NCBI GenBank assembly: GCA_900547085.1
Contig: URFI01000059.1
Span: forward strand, 1-11,069
DNA: 11,069 bases
DNA from: an uncultured Prevotella sp.
GTDB lineage: Bacteria > Bacteroidota > Bacteroidia > Bacteroidales > Bacteroidaceae
Reading direction: 5' to 3'
Each line of letters starts with the position of its first letter. Within the stretch, counting starts at the first letter, position 1. A program made the translations under genes and the position numbers. Positions 1 to 6,701 of the stretch are shown one piece after another. The notes beneath the pieces are model-generated. The model did no database searches and was not told the origin of the DNA. It was given only the letters and a program-made list of their open reading frames with translations.

Positions 1-435
1 CCGCATACCAGTTTCATAAAAAGTAATAATAATGGTACGCGCGAGCGCATCTTGATAGCTGGTATCCCATGTGCTGGCATCCAGCAGCTCATCCATTTCT
101 GATTCTTTCAAAAACTGCGGTAAGGGTTTACCCATCTTGGGACGTTCTATACGCAGGGTGGGATTGACCTGAACCAAGCCCCGAGAAAGAGAATAGCGAT
201 AGAGGGAACGCAATGCACTCAATCTTCTGCAAATTGAAGTGGCACTGTTCCCACGATCCATCATATCCTCCATCCAACCGCGGATGATATCCGAGTCTAC
301 CGACTCCCATGTGATTTGATCCCCTAAGCCTTGAAAATAGCGTTCAAAGGCCCTCAGGTCATCGCCGTAGCTTTTAGCTGTAAGTTCTGAGCGATTTTTC
401 TCAAATCTCAGGTAGTTCAAAAACTCTTCTATCAT
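1..435 (-). CDS. Tyrosine recombinase, XerC/XerD type (N-terminal part, cut by window edge)
   Basis: A site-specific recombinase of the phage-integrase family, probably the housekeeping Xer type that resolves chromosome dimers at dif. The frame is open for 145 codons from ATG at 435-433 to the left edge, so the 3' end is missing. Residues 1 to about 85 (starting MIEEFLNYLRFEKN, with SELTAKSYGDDLRAFERYF) match the SAM-like core-binding domain. The segment PTLRIERPKMGKPLPQFL is the usual linker into the catalytic domain. The last residues are YETGMR, matching Box I (TGLR) of this family, so residue 145 is the predicted first catalytic Arg. The remaining catalytic residues and the nucleophilic Tyr lie outside the window. 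It lies 135 bp downstream of rpsU on the same strand. From memory, rpsU followed by a Xer recombinase is a common Bacteroidales order, which favours a housekeeping Xer over a mobile-element integrase. XerC and XerD cannot be told apart from this half. Confidence 0.9.
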   Translation of the reverse strand, partial: MIEEFLNYLRFEKNRSELTAKSYGDDLRAFERYFQGLGDQITWESVDSDIIRGWMEDMMDRGNSATSICRRLSALRSLYRYSLSRGLVQVNPTLRIERPKMGKPLPQFLKESEMDELLDASTWDTSYQDALARTIIITFYETGMR

Positions 436-524
436 GACGCCTTCCGTTGAAGTATTGCATCTGAAGCTTCATTCTCCCGAAACAATGTATGTCCTCTCAC
501 AGAAAACAGCAACAGATTCTGCAA

Positions 525-555
525 CGAAAATAAGGAAATTAATTTAAACTACCAA
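525..555 (-). promoter_or_regulatory. Candidate Bacteroidales promoter for the recombinase gene
   Basis: On the minus strand TTG (555-553) is followed after 20 nt by TATTTTCG (532-525), one mismatch from the Bacteroidales -7 consensus TAnnTTTG. It lies in the gap between rpsU and the recombinase and would give a leader of roughly 80-90 nt. The recombinase could therefore be transcribed independently of rpsU as well as by read-through. Confidence 0.4.
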
Positions 556-570
556 ATTTTTTAGAAGATT

Positions 571-762
571 TTACTCTTCTGCGTCGCGCAACTTCTGTAT
601 GTAGATGGCACGTTCCATCTTCAGGCGCTTCAAAACCGACGGCTTGTTGTACTGCTGACGAGCACGCAACTCTTTAGACACACCGGTTTTATCGAATTTT
701 CTCTTGAATTTTTTTAGAGCCCTTTCAATGTTTTCACCATCTTTTACTGGTACGATAATCAT
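571..762 (-). CDS. rpsU: 30S ribosomal protein bS21
   Basis: Small-subunit ribosomal protein bS21, 63 aa, close to the usual length. The start MIIVPVKDGENIERALKKFK and the basic helix-rich remainder (KFDKTGVSKELRARQQY, then KPSVLKRLKMERAIYIQKL) match the family throughout. Residue 54 is Tyr. Structural work on Flavobacterium johnsoniae ribosomes assigns the equivalent bS21 Tyr54 to holding the 3' end of 16S rRNA so that the anti-Shine-Dalgarno is sequestered; I cite this from memory. The bases before ATG are A-rich (AAAAAGAACAAC) with at most a weak Shine-Dalgarno. A well-formed promoter lies at 860-830, giving a leader of about 60 nt that begins with a hairpin. The gene ends 135 bp before the recombinase start. 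Confidence 0.97.
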   Translation of the reverse strand: MIIVPVKDGENIERALKKFKRKFDKTGVSKELRARQQYNKPSVLKRLKMERAIYIQKLRDAEE

Positions 763-800
763 GTTGTTCTTTTTAATTGTTTATAGTTTATTATGTTGCA

Positions 801-819
801 TGGTGACATCGCGCCACCA
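801..819 (-). promoter_or_regulatory. Hairpin at the 5' end of the predicted rpsU leader
   Basis: Read on the minus strand, UGGUGGCG-CGA-UGUCACCA folds into 8 pairs with a 3-nt loop. Two of the pairs are G-U wobbles, so the full stem forms only in RNA of the rpsU sense. It would start about 6 nt after the predicted transcription start. It might stabilise the mRNA or help control bS21 levels; the sequence does not decide which. Confidence 0.45.
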
Positions 820-829
820 AATGCGGGTG

Positions 830-860
830 CAAAATTACAACTTATTTATCAAACAGCAAA
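830..860 (-). promoter_or_regulatory. rpsU promoter
   Basis: On the minus strand TTTG (860-857), a 19-nt spacer and TAATTTTG (837-830) exactly match the Bacteroidales -33/-7 consensus (TTTG, about 20 nt, TAnnTTTG). The expected start near 825 leaves a leader of about 60 nt before the rpsU ATG at 762. Confidence 0.75.
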
Positions 861-942
861 GTTTTTAGATTACATTTTAATTTGCATAGACTCGGCTCTT
901 CCATAAAAAAGGTCGTTTGCTGTCAAATACTATCATGCTCTT

Positions 943-1144
943 TTGTTTCAGCAACAAATAAAACCAATGAAAGCGAATCAGATTATCGGAATTAATGTAC
1001 GCTGGCGTTCTCCGAATGAAAGTGAATTTAACAAAGACGCACAACATGTTTATGTCGACATATTTACTTCATTCGCAGAACGCTTGCGTTCATTGTCTTG
1101 TTTGGTTTATTCGTTTCATTGGCTTTCATTCGTTGTTGAAACAA
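943..1144. repeat. 202-bp imperfect inverted-repeat element in the gene-free stretch between the lipoprotein gene and rpsU
   Basis: The two halves are reverse complements of each other. The outer arms 943-978 and 1109-1144 match at 32 of 37 aligned columns, and the inner arms 994-1027 and 1062-1094 at 28 of 34 columns. The stretch between outer and inner arms is poorly conserved. Each arm also holds its own small palindrome (ACGC-TG-GCGT at 999-1008; GAACGC-TT-GCGTTC at 1078-1091), and the loop contains a 12-bp palindrome (1051-1062). The AATGAAA-CGAAT type word recurs within the arms. An open frame at 943-1197 begins with TTG exactly at the repeat edge and I take it as fortuitous. The rest of 861-1212 is AT-rich, with a weak inverted repeat at 1165-1198 (GTCAAGTTGG with CCAATTGAC) and no T-tract. 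It could be a MITE-like or REP-like element; no target-site duplication was seen. Confidence 0.7.
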
Positions 1145-1212
1145 TATTGCCCTTAAATGAAAGAGTCAAGTTGGTAGATTCATTTTTTTCCAATTGACAT
1201 CATTCATGTTGT

Positions 1213-1686
1213 CTAAATCAGGCGCCAATAAACGGTAAAGTGTTTTTTATCTGAAGCATATACCACTTTGATTTCGAAATTATGTCCTTTTGGGATTCTT
1301 GACTTTAAATTATTAGCTATACTGATGGCGTCCAAAGCACTACTACCTTGTCCCGCACTGTGCCACCTCGGAGAAGCTGCGCCACCACGTGTTTGCATGT
1401 CAGCATCACCGTTTGCAACAATGTTTGCGCAAGTCCAAAGCAAATCGTATTCATCCTCCGTCAATGATGAATATTTGTTTTCTTGGGTATCATACATTAC
1501 ATACCCTACCCGCTCATTGGAGGACGTAAGCTGATTGACTACTAATACGACCATGTTCGAAAGATCTCCTTGGGAATTAGCCGCCTGATTTAAATCGCTT
1601 GTAGGAAGCGAATCCATTTGTTCTTGCGTACATCCACATAAGAGGGTTACCACCGCTAATAAATACATAAAAATGTGCTTTTTCAT
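1213..1686 (-). CDS. Small putative lipoprotein of unknown function
   Basis: A 157-aa protein that I do not recognise. The N-terminus MKKHIFMYLLAVVTLLCGC has a basic start, a hydrophobic core (residues 5-16) and a lipobox L-C-G-C with Cys19 as the lipidated residue. It is therefore expected to be exported and anchored in a membrane by signal peptidase II processing. The mature part is polar, with a likely flexible linker (residues 20-40), a beta-prone stretch (SNMVVLVVNQLTSSNERVGYVMYD, residues 43-66), a Gly/Ser-rich middle (TRGGAASPRWHSAGQGSSAL, about 99-118) and a beta-prone C-terminus (NFEIKVVYASDKKHFTVYWRLI). No catalytic motif is evident. The nearest upstream gene on its strand, the SIMPL lipoprotein, ends 212 bp away, so it is probably transcribed on its own. 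The predicted signal sequence and coherent codon pattern support a real gene. Confidence 0.75.
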   Translation of the reverse strand: MKKHIFMYLLAVVTLLCGCTQEQMDSLPTSDLNQAANSQGDLSNMVVLVVNQLTSSNERVGYVMYDTQENKYSSLTEDEYDLLWTCANIVANGDADMQTRGGAASPRWHSAGQGSSALDAISIANNLKSRIPKGHNFEIKVVYASDKKHFTVYWRLI

Positions 1687-1806
1687 ATAGGCCTCACTTT
1701 CATTTTATTGTTTTGAAGGTTCTTCCTAACCATTCCTTTCTTTATAAATGATAAACACTTGGAAGAAAAACCGCCTCCGCAATCAAGTGTTTGTAAACAT
1801 TTTCTT

Positions 1807-1836
1807 TGCAAATATACTATTTTTTTTAAATTTGCA
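1807..1836. promoter_or_regulatory. Inverted repeat holding two opposed -7-like elements
   Basis: TGCAAAT (1807-1813) and ATTTGCA (1830-1836) are exact inverted repeats. Each is part of a TAnnTTTG match: TATATTTG on the minus strand (1816-1809), about 120 nt before the lipoprotein start at 1686, and TAAATTTG on the plus strand (1827-1834), preceded by TTTG at 1805-1808. The minus copy is the plausible promoter of the lipoprotein gene, although no good -33 partner lies 19-21 nt away. The plus copy has no credible gene downstream. The surrounding DNA is very AT-rich, so chance matches are likely. Confidence 0.3.
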
Positions 1837-1898
1837 TTCTTTTTTATTTATTTTTTGCGCTAGCTGTTTTCTTTTCTTTCTATTCACAAGTCACCTCA

Positions 1899-2618
1899 CT
1901 ATTTCAATGAGAAGACCACCTGTACATCTGTGCTGATTTCGTTTTGACCGGTTGGAACTGTCGCCATGTCGTTTGATTTGTACTCAAGTTTTGCACGATT
2001 ACTCAACAAGGCAGACGAAACGTCACCTCCGCTATTTTCAATAATGGTAACCACCTTGCCCAACTTCCTGCCACACAATGCCGCATACTGTTCGGCCTTT
2101 TCATGCGCTTTGCGATAAGCCAGTTCCCGACTTTTCTTGAACAAATCTGTTTTCTGGTCGATGTCAAAGCTGATGTCATTGATTTCCACATTGCTGATGG
2201 CAGCCAACTTATCCAACAACGTAGAAAGGCGTCCGCCATCTTTGACAATATTCCTGACGGTAATCTCGACGTTTTGCTGTGCGCTCTGTCCCAAACGTAC
2301 ACGCCGACCGTTTCTGTACTCATAGTCAGCTTGATAACTGAGGGCGGTTGTCTTCAGGTTTTTAATGTCAATTTTCTCCTCCTGCAAGATTTTGGTTATT
2401 GCTTTCAGTGTCTGATCAGCCAACTTCTTTGCTTCTTGGGTGGTTGGTGCCGTATGGGCGAAGCTGACATTAATCTGCGCCATGTCGGGCTGTGCCTTTA
2501 CGGTTCCCGTCCCCATGACGGCAACTGTATTTTGCTTTTCTCCAGAACTGGTGCTACATGAAACCAGTGAGAGGCCCATCAGAGCCATGCCCACGGCGTA
2601 CATTGTCATTCGTTTCAT
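1899..2618 (-). CDS. SIMPL domain (DUF541, YggE-like) lipoprotein
   Basis: A 239-aa cell-envelope protein of the SIMPL/DUF541 family. Its biochemical role is not settled; E. coli YggE has been linked to oxidative-stress tolerance. Residues 1-21 form a lipoprotein signal with lipobox L-V-S-C (Cys21). The SIMPL domain fills about residues 31-238: the opening VMGTGTVKAQPDMAQINVSF is typical, as are NVEITVRNIVKDGGRLSTLL (116-135), ISNVEINDISFDI and the helix KSRELAYRKAHEKAEQYAAL before LGKVVTI. The C-terminal strand (STDVQVVFSL) matches the family's closing EVxVxF pattern. The ATG lies 26 bp after the stop of the GH15 gene on the same strand, so it is probably the last gene of the trehalose operon. 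Whether it acts in trehalose metabolism or is just co-transcribed is unknown. Confidence 0.9.
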   Translation of the reverse strand: MKRMTMYAVGMALMGLSLVSCSTSSGEKQNTVAVMGTGTVKAQPDMAQINVSFAHTAPTTQEAKKLADQTLKAITKILQEEKIDIKNLKTTALSYQADYEYRNGRRVRLGQSAQQNVEITVRNIVKDGGRLSTLLDKLAAISNVEINDISFDIDQKTDLFKKSRELAYRKAHEKAEQYAALCGRKLGKVVTIIENSGGDVSSALLSNRAKLEYKSNDMATVPTGQNEISTDVQVVFSLK

Positions 2619-2644
2619 CTCGTTTTTCGTTTTTAAAGTTTATA

Positions 2645-3622
2645 CTATAGGTGCATGCTTTTCACTTCTTCGGTAAAAAGCAGTGCGGTGTTAATCAGCG
2701 CTAAATGTGAGTAAGCCTGCGGAAAATTACCAAGTTGCTCTTTGGTTTCAAAATCCAGATCCTCGCTGAACAGCCCCAGATGGTTCGAATAAGTAAGCAA
2801 CTCGTCGAACAAGCTGCGAGCTTCCTCCTTCTCACCCGTGACGAACAAAGCCCGAATCAGCCAAAACGTGCAGATGGTAAAGGCCGACTTGGGTTGTCCG
2901 AAATCGTCTTCCACGTTGTATCGGTACATCAAGCCATTGTGGAAGAGTGCCTTCTTGATGGCTTTCACCGTTTTATGGAAATAGATGTCGTCGGCATTGA
3001 TAAAGCCATAATGCTCCATGAGCAGCAATGAAGAGTCGAGCGAGGTGCTGCCATAGGCTTGCGTAAAGCTCTGCAACTGCTCATTCCAGCCGTTCGCCCA
3101 CACGTCTTCTTTCACCTTATCGGCCTCTTCACGCCAGCGTTTTGCGTAGTCGTACTTCTCCAAGAGCGAGGCAATTCGCACCCCACGGTCTAATGCCACC
3201 CAGCACATTACCTTTGAAGAAACAAAGTGCTGAGCCTCGCCACGAATCTCCCAGATACCCTTATCGGGTTTACGCCAGTCGTCTATGACTGTTCGCATGA
3301 TGTTTTTCACCATGTCCCAGAGATTCTCCACATCGTCTAACGAACCGGGTATCAGACTGAAATACTGGTAAATCAGATTCATGAGGTAGCCAAATGAGTC
3401 GTTTTGCTTCTGATGATAGGCCGCGTTACCGATTCGAACGGGCTTTGAATTGAGGTATCCGGAGAATTGGTCCAGATGTTCTTCTACCAAGTCGCGTTCT
3501 CCTCTGATGCCATACATGATTTGAAAACCGTTATGATTGCCCACGAAGGTAGACTCCACGAACCGCATGAAGCGCTTTGCAGAACGGGTATGTCCCAAGT
3601 TGATATGCGTCTCAATGGTCAT
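2645..3622 (-). CDS. GH15 catalytic-domain fragment (C-terminal 325 aa)
   Basis: This frame carries most of the (alpha/alpha)6-barrel catalytic domain. Recognisable GH15 blocks are QIMYGIRGERDLVEE (34-48), SGYLNSKPVRIGNAAY (54-69), DKGIWEIRG (120-128), SSKVMCWVALDRG (135-147), a mid-domain block SLDSSLLLMEHYGF (194-207) and SEDLD followed by GNFPQAYSHLALINTALL (286-315). By family pattern Glu125 (WEIRG) and Glu287 (SED) would be the general acid and base. The first barrel helix and the substrate-binding WLRD motif are missing because of the deletion. The ATG used here is the natural Met that follows the lost segment and lies inside the end of the upstream frame (11-bp overlap), so coupled reinitiation is possible. 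The stop is 26 bp before the SIMPL lipoprotein gene. Confidence 0.7.
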   Translation of the reverse strand: MTIETHINLGHTRSAKRFMRFVESTFVGNHNGFQIMYGIRGERDLVEEHLDQFSGYLNSKPVRIGNAAYHQKQNDSFGYLMNLIYQYFSLIPGSLDDVENLWDMVKNIMRTVIDDWRKPDKGIWEIRGEAQHFVSSKVMCWVALDRGVRIASLLEKYDYAKRWREEADKVKEDVWANGWNEQLQSFTQAYGSTSLDSSLLLMEHYGFINADDIYFHKTVKAIKKALFHNGLMYRYNVEDDFGQPKSAFTICTFWLIRALFVTGEKEEARSLFDELLTYSNHLGLFSEDLDFETKEQLGNFPQAYSHLALINTALLFTEEVKSMHL

Positions 3623-4406
3623 CGAAGCGGTAATCCCAATTGCGCACCTCTCCAGGCGTTTCGGGTAGACTGGTGGTCAAAGCGGCCAACACAGCTCCGT
3701 TGTAAAAGGACAACAGTTTTAGGGTTAAGAAACTTCGCTCGATGACATCGTTATAGTGGGTGAACTTCTTTGTCATGTTCGACCAGTTCAACCAATAGAC
3801 CAACGTCCGACAATAATCCATCTTCTCCCGTTCAAGATCTATCTTAACCACCTTCTCATTGGATGCCAACAAGAAGAATTCATCTTTTTCAAGTTCGAAG
3901 ACAACTCCATCCAAGACATCCTGCAACGGGAGGGAAGAATACAGGTACTGTCGATCTTTGCTGTTGGATGACGACATTGATTCGATATATTGCTCCGTCA
4001 TGTTATAGATAGTCTTACCACGGGCATAATCTGGACGGGGTTGATAGTTGACAGCAAACTTTGGATGCCCGCTGAGCAGCCGGATATACCGATACACCTC
4101 AGCCGGGTTGTAGTTTTCATCACTATGATCCTTTCGGTAACAAGGCATGAAATCAACGACAGCAAAAGCACCTTCTTCCGAGGTGAATGTCGTTGATAAT
4201 ATATTGGTATGCGGTATATAGGCCTGTGTCACTTCGTACTCTTCTCCTACTTCGAAGCCAAACGACCCTCCCTTTTCTTGATCCAACAAAGATGCAAAGA
4301 CCGAAGGAGAGTCAAAATTAGGCATACAAAGCCAGTCTATAGAGGCACGGTCAGAGACCAATGCCGCCGTACAACTGTTGCCTATCACGCCGTAGTTTAA
4401 TTTCAT
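3612..4406 (-). CDS. GH15 N-terminal domain fragment (264 aa)
   Basis: This frame encodes the beta-sandwich N-terminal domain typical of bacterial and archaeal GH15 enzymes. YGVIGNSCTAALVSDRASID (5-24) and WLCMPNFDSPSVFASLLD (25-42) are close to the family's opening signature. The linker helix and SLPETPGEVRNWDYRF (246-261) lead into the catalytic domain. After NWDYRF the frame shifts and adds only DDH before TGA, so the catalytic barrel is absent from this polypeptide. The start ATG at 4406 lies 122 bp after the stop of the trehalose synthase/phosphatase gene on the same strand. The bases before it are AT-rich without a Shine-Dalgarno, and I saw no clear promoter in the gap, which fits read-through from otsAB. 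On its own this product should have no hydrolase activity. Confidence 0.7.
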   Translation of the reverse strand: MKLNYGVIGNSCTAALVSDRASIDWLCMPNFDSPSVFASLLDQEKGGSFGFEVGEEYEVTQAYIPHTNILSTTFTSEEGAFAVVDFMPCYRKDHSDENYNPAEVYRYIRLLSGHPKFAVNYQPRPDYARGKTIYNMTEQYIESMSSSNSKDRQYLYSSLPLQDVLDGVVFELEKDEFFLLASNEKVVKIDLEREKMDYCRTLVYWLNWSNMTKKFTHYNDVIERSFLTLKLLSFYNGAVLAALTTSLPETPGEVRNWDYRFDDH

Positions 4407-4528
4407 ATTTTGATTGATTGTCTGTTTGATTTAGATGATGTTTCAACAGTCAAGTTAGTTTTAAACCCAGCATTGACTGCTTTTTATATTTGAGTTAATA
4501 AATGTCACGTTTAGCACATGCTTTTTGC

Positions 4529-6694
4529 TCACGACTGCAAATTGTTCAAGAAAGGCAGTACGTCTTTCTGTTCCAACAGATTATAACGGGCATCATCACA
4601 AGCATAACCCACCTTGATGGTCACCGCTTCTTCCGGCAAAGCCCTGAACATGTCCTCATCGGTCACGTCATCACCAATGGCTAAGATGAAATCATAAGAA
4701 CGTTGATTCAAGATACGTTGTACTTCCGAGCCTTTTGAATATTCGGTAGGCTTTACTTCCACAATCTTGTTGCCTCGCATAATCTGAAGGTTGTTTTGAG
4801 AGCATATAGGTATCAAGGCATGCATCAACTGTTGCGCCCTAAACATCCCTATCCAGTTGTCCACCTTACGATAATGCCATGCCACGGCCGTAGCTTTAAC
4901 TTCCAGACGCGAGTTAGGTGTTTTGTCCTCAAATTCTCGAAGGATGTTCATGAGCCGTTCGTCCCACGCCTGTGGCTCCACATTCTCGTGCCACACGCCG
5001 TTTTCCTTATAGAACGCACCATGCTCGGCCGCAAACGACAGCGGCAAGTCGCCCAACCACTTATCAAGTGTACGGTGGTCGCGACCACTGTTGATGACCA
5101 CCGTATTGCGTTCGTCATCACACAGTTTCCGCAACATGTTCTTCACCTCGGTGGTGGGAGATGCTTTTTCAGGATCTCTACGGAAAGCAGCCAATGTACC
5201 GTCATAGTCCAACATGATGAGTCTATGTTTGCTGGCATTGTACTTTTGCTTGATGTCCGAGAATACTTTCTTAGAGATGAGCGTTTCATTGCGCTCAATA
5301 ACTTCTTTCCACGCATCTACAAAGTCGCCTGCCCATTTCTTAACACTCTGCTTACCAACAATGTCTTGCATGCTCTGCAATCGTTCTTTCTGCTCCTCTT
5401 CAGGCATTTCCAGCGCCTCGCAGATGGCCATGCTAATCTGGTCGGTATCATTTGGGTTGATTTGGATGGCATCCGAAAGTTCTGAAGACGCACCGGCCAT
5501 CTCGCTCAATATCAATACACCAAGGTCATTGTCTTTCGTTGCGACATACTCCTTAGCCACCAAGTTCATACCATCACGCAGCGGAGTGACCAAAGCGACA
5601 TCAGCCAACTTGTACATCGCCACCAAATCTTCGAAAGGAAAAGGGTGATAGTAATAACATACTGGTGTCCAACCGATGCCTGCATATTTGCCATTGATGG
5701 CACCAATGCGCTCATCGATGCGCCGTTTCATCTCAGCATAACTGCTCACTTTGTCGCGCGAGGGCACAATAATCATGGCCAGCGTCACCTTATTTTGATA
5801 CTCAGGATGCTTTTCCAAGAACGTTTCAAACCCCACCAGCCGATGCAAGATGCCTTTGCTGTAATCCAATCGGTCTACGGATAAAATGATTTTGTGTTTA
5901 CCAAACTGACTCTTCATACGTTTTATGGCATCCTTCACAGGGCGCTTCTTTGGAGCTTCATGATACAACTCGTAGTTGATTCCCATTGGTAAGGCATCTA
6001 CATGCACAGCACGTCCGTCTACCATGACCTCGTTTAACTTGAACTCAAGATGCAAGGTACGCTCCACGGCACTGATGAAATGTCGCATATAGTCGTGGGT
6101 ATGGAAAGCAATGAAGTCGGCACCCAGCAGTCCTCTCAACAAGTTACGACGCTCGGGCAGCACTCTAAATAACTCGTACGAGGGGAACGGAATATGATGA
6201 AAATAGCCTATCTTCAACGATGCCTTCCCGTCACGCAACATCCCAGGCAACAACATCAGCTGGTAATCCTGCACCCATATCATGCTATCGTCATCAATAT
6301 GTTTGAGCACCTCCTTGCAGAACAGTCTGTTCACGTCCTGGTAGGCCTGCCAAAAACCTCTACGATATTTGGAGAACTCATAGAAATAGTGGCACAGCGG
6401 CCAGATGGTACTGTTGCTGTAGCCCTCATAATAATTATTGTATTGGGTTGCACTCAAGAACACCGGGTGATAATTGAATTGCTCCAACTCTTCCTTGATT
6501 TTCCTCTCATCGGCCTTCCGCTTCAAACAAACGCCCGGCCATCCTATCCAATGCTGTTCATAGGATGTTTGCAATGAGTTCAAGCCCGTTGCCAAGCCAC
6601 CTTCACTACGTTCAAATTCAAAATGTCCTTCACTGGTTTCCTTTGCCTTCACGGGCAAACGATTCGACACGATAAACAATTTTTTCCGCTTCAT
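4529..6694 (-). CDS. Bifunctional trehalose-6-phosphate synthase / trehalose-6-phosphate phosphatase
   Basis: An OtsA-OtsB fusion of 721 aa, cytoplasmic. It makes trehalose-6-phosphate from UDP-glucose and glucose-6-phosphate and then dephosphorylates it. Residues 1 to about 470 are a GT20 synthase: SNRLP (10-14), EGGL, HWIGWPG, NNYYEGYSNSTIWPL, WVQDYQLMLLP with Asp143, FHHIPFP with His167, DRLDYSKG with Arg275 and Lys280, and PLRDGMNLVAKEY with Asp374, matching E. coli OtsA catalytic and UDP-sugar binding positions. Residues 490-721 are a HAD phosphatase: LDYDGTL with nucleophile Asp496 and acid Asp498, INSGRD (535-539), EVKPTEYSKG with Lys648, and GDDVTDEDMF (674-683). All key residues are present. 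The GH15 gene follows after 122 bp. Upstream are a -7 promoter element, a 9-bp-arm palindrome and GAGG just before ATG. The family is variously named otsAB, tpsp or otsA in annotations. Confidence 0.96.
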   Translation of the reverse strand: MKRKKLFIVSNRLPVKAKETSEGHFEFERSEGGLATGLNSLQTSYEQHWIGWPGVCLKRKADERKIKEELEQFNYHPVFLSATQYNNYYEGYSNSTIWPLCHYFYEFSKYRRGFWQAYQDVNRLFCKEVLKHIDDDSMIWVQDYQLMLLPGMLRDGKASLKIGYFHHIPFPSYELFRVLPERRNLLRGLLGADFIAFHTHDYMRHFISAVERTLHLEFKLNEVMVDGRAVHVDALPMGINYELYHEAPKKRPVKDAIKRMKSQFGKHKIILSVDRLDYSKGILHRLVGFETFLEKHPEYQNKVTLAMIIVPSRDKVSSYAEMKRRIDERIGAINGKYAGIGWTPVCYYYHPFPFEDLVAMYKLADVALVTPLRDGMNLVAKEYVATKDNDLGVLILSEMAGASSELSDAIQINPNDTDQISMAICEALEMPEEEQKERLQSMQDIVGKQSVKKWAGDFVDAWKEVIERNETLISKKVFSDIKQKYNASKHRLIMLDYDGTLAAFRRDPEKASPTTEVKNMLRKLCDDERNTVVINSGRDHRTLDKWLGDLPLSFAAEHGAFYKENGVWHENVEPQAWDERLMNILREFEDKTPNSRLEVKATAVAWHYRKVDNWIGMFRAQQLMHALIPICSQNNLQIMRGNKIVEVKPTEYSKGSEVQRILNQRSYDFILAIGDDVTDEDMFRALPEEAVTIKVGYACDDARYNLLEQKDVLPFLNNLQS

Positions 6695-6701
6695 ATTCCT
6701 C

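Larger units (their letters stand above)
2645..4406 (-). pseudogene. GH15-family glycoside hydrolase (trehalase/glucoamylase type), disrupted by a frameshifting deletion
   Basis: Taken together the two frames cover a complete bacterial GH15 protein of about 590-600 residues, the normal length. The first frame breaks off within NWDYRF and the second starts at MTIETHINLGH. In intact relatives these are joined by a segment close to CWLRDAS. The DNA at the join (3629-3623, minus strand) contains one copy of CGCTTCG. If the ancestor read CGC-TTC, then TGC-TGG-CTG-CGC-GAC, then GCT-TCG, loss of 20 bp between two CGCTTC copies would give exactly the observed sequence and the shift in frame. The missing Arg-Asp pair corresponds to the subsite -1 residues of fungal glucoamylase (Arg54/Asp55), so catalysis should be lost even if both halves are made. 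A sequencing or assembly error is the main alternative. Confidence 0.8.

Noticed and set aside
462..471. 10-bp palindrome TGAAGCTTCA before the recombinase gene
   Set aside because: Short, containing a common restriction-site core, with no link to promoter spacing; could be chance.
943..1197. Open frame of 84 codons on the plus strand
   Set aside because: It begins with TTG at the exact edge of the inverted repeat, resembles no family, and its sequence is explained by the repeat arms.
1748..1936. Plus-strand frame of 62 codons with a Phe/Leu-rich stretch resembling a membrane segment
   Set aside because: The composition reflects the T-rich intergenic DNA, and it overlaps the 3' end of the SIMPL gene on the other strand.
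4796..5485. Plus-strand frame of 229 codons inside the trehalose synthase/phosphatase gene
   Set aside because: Antisense shadow of a gene whose catalytic motifs are all intact.
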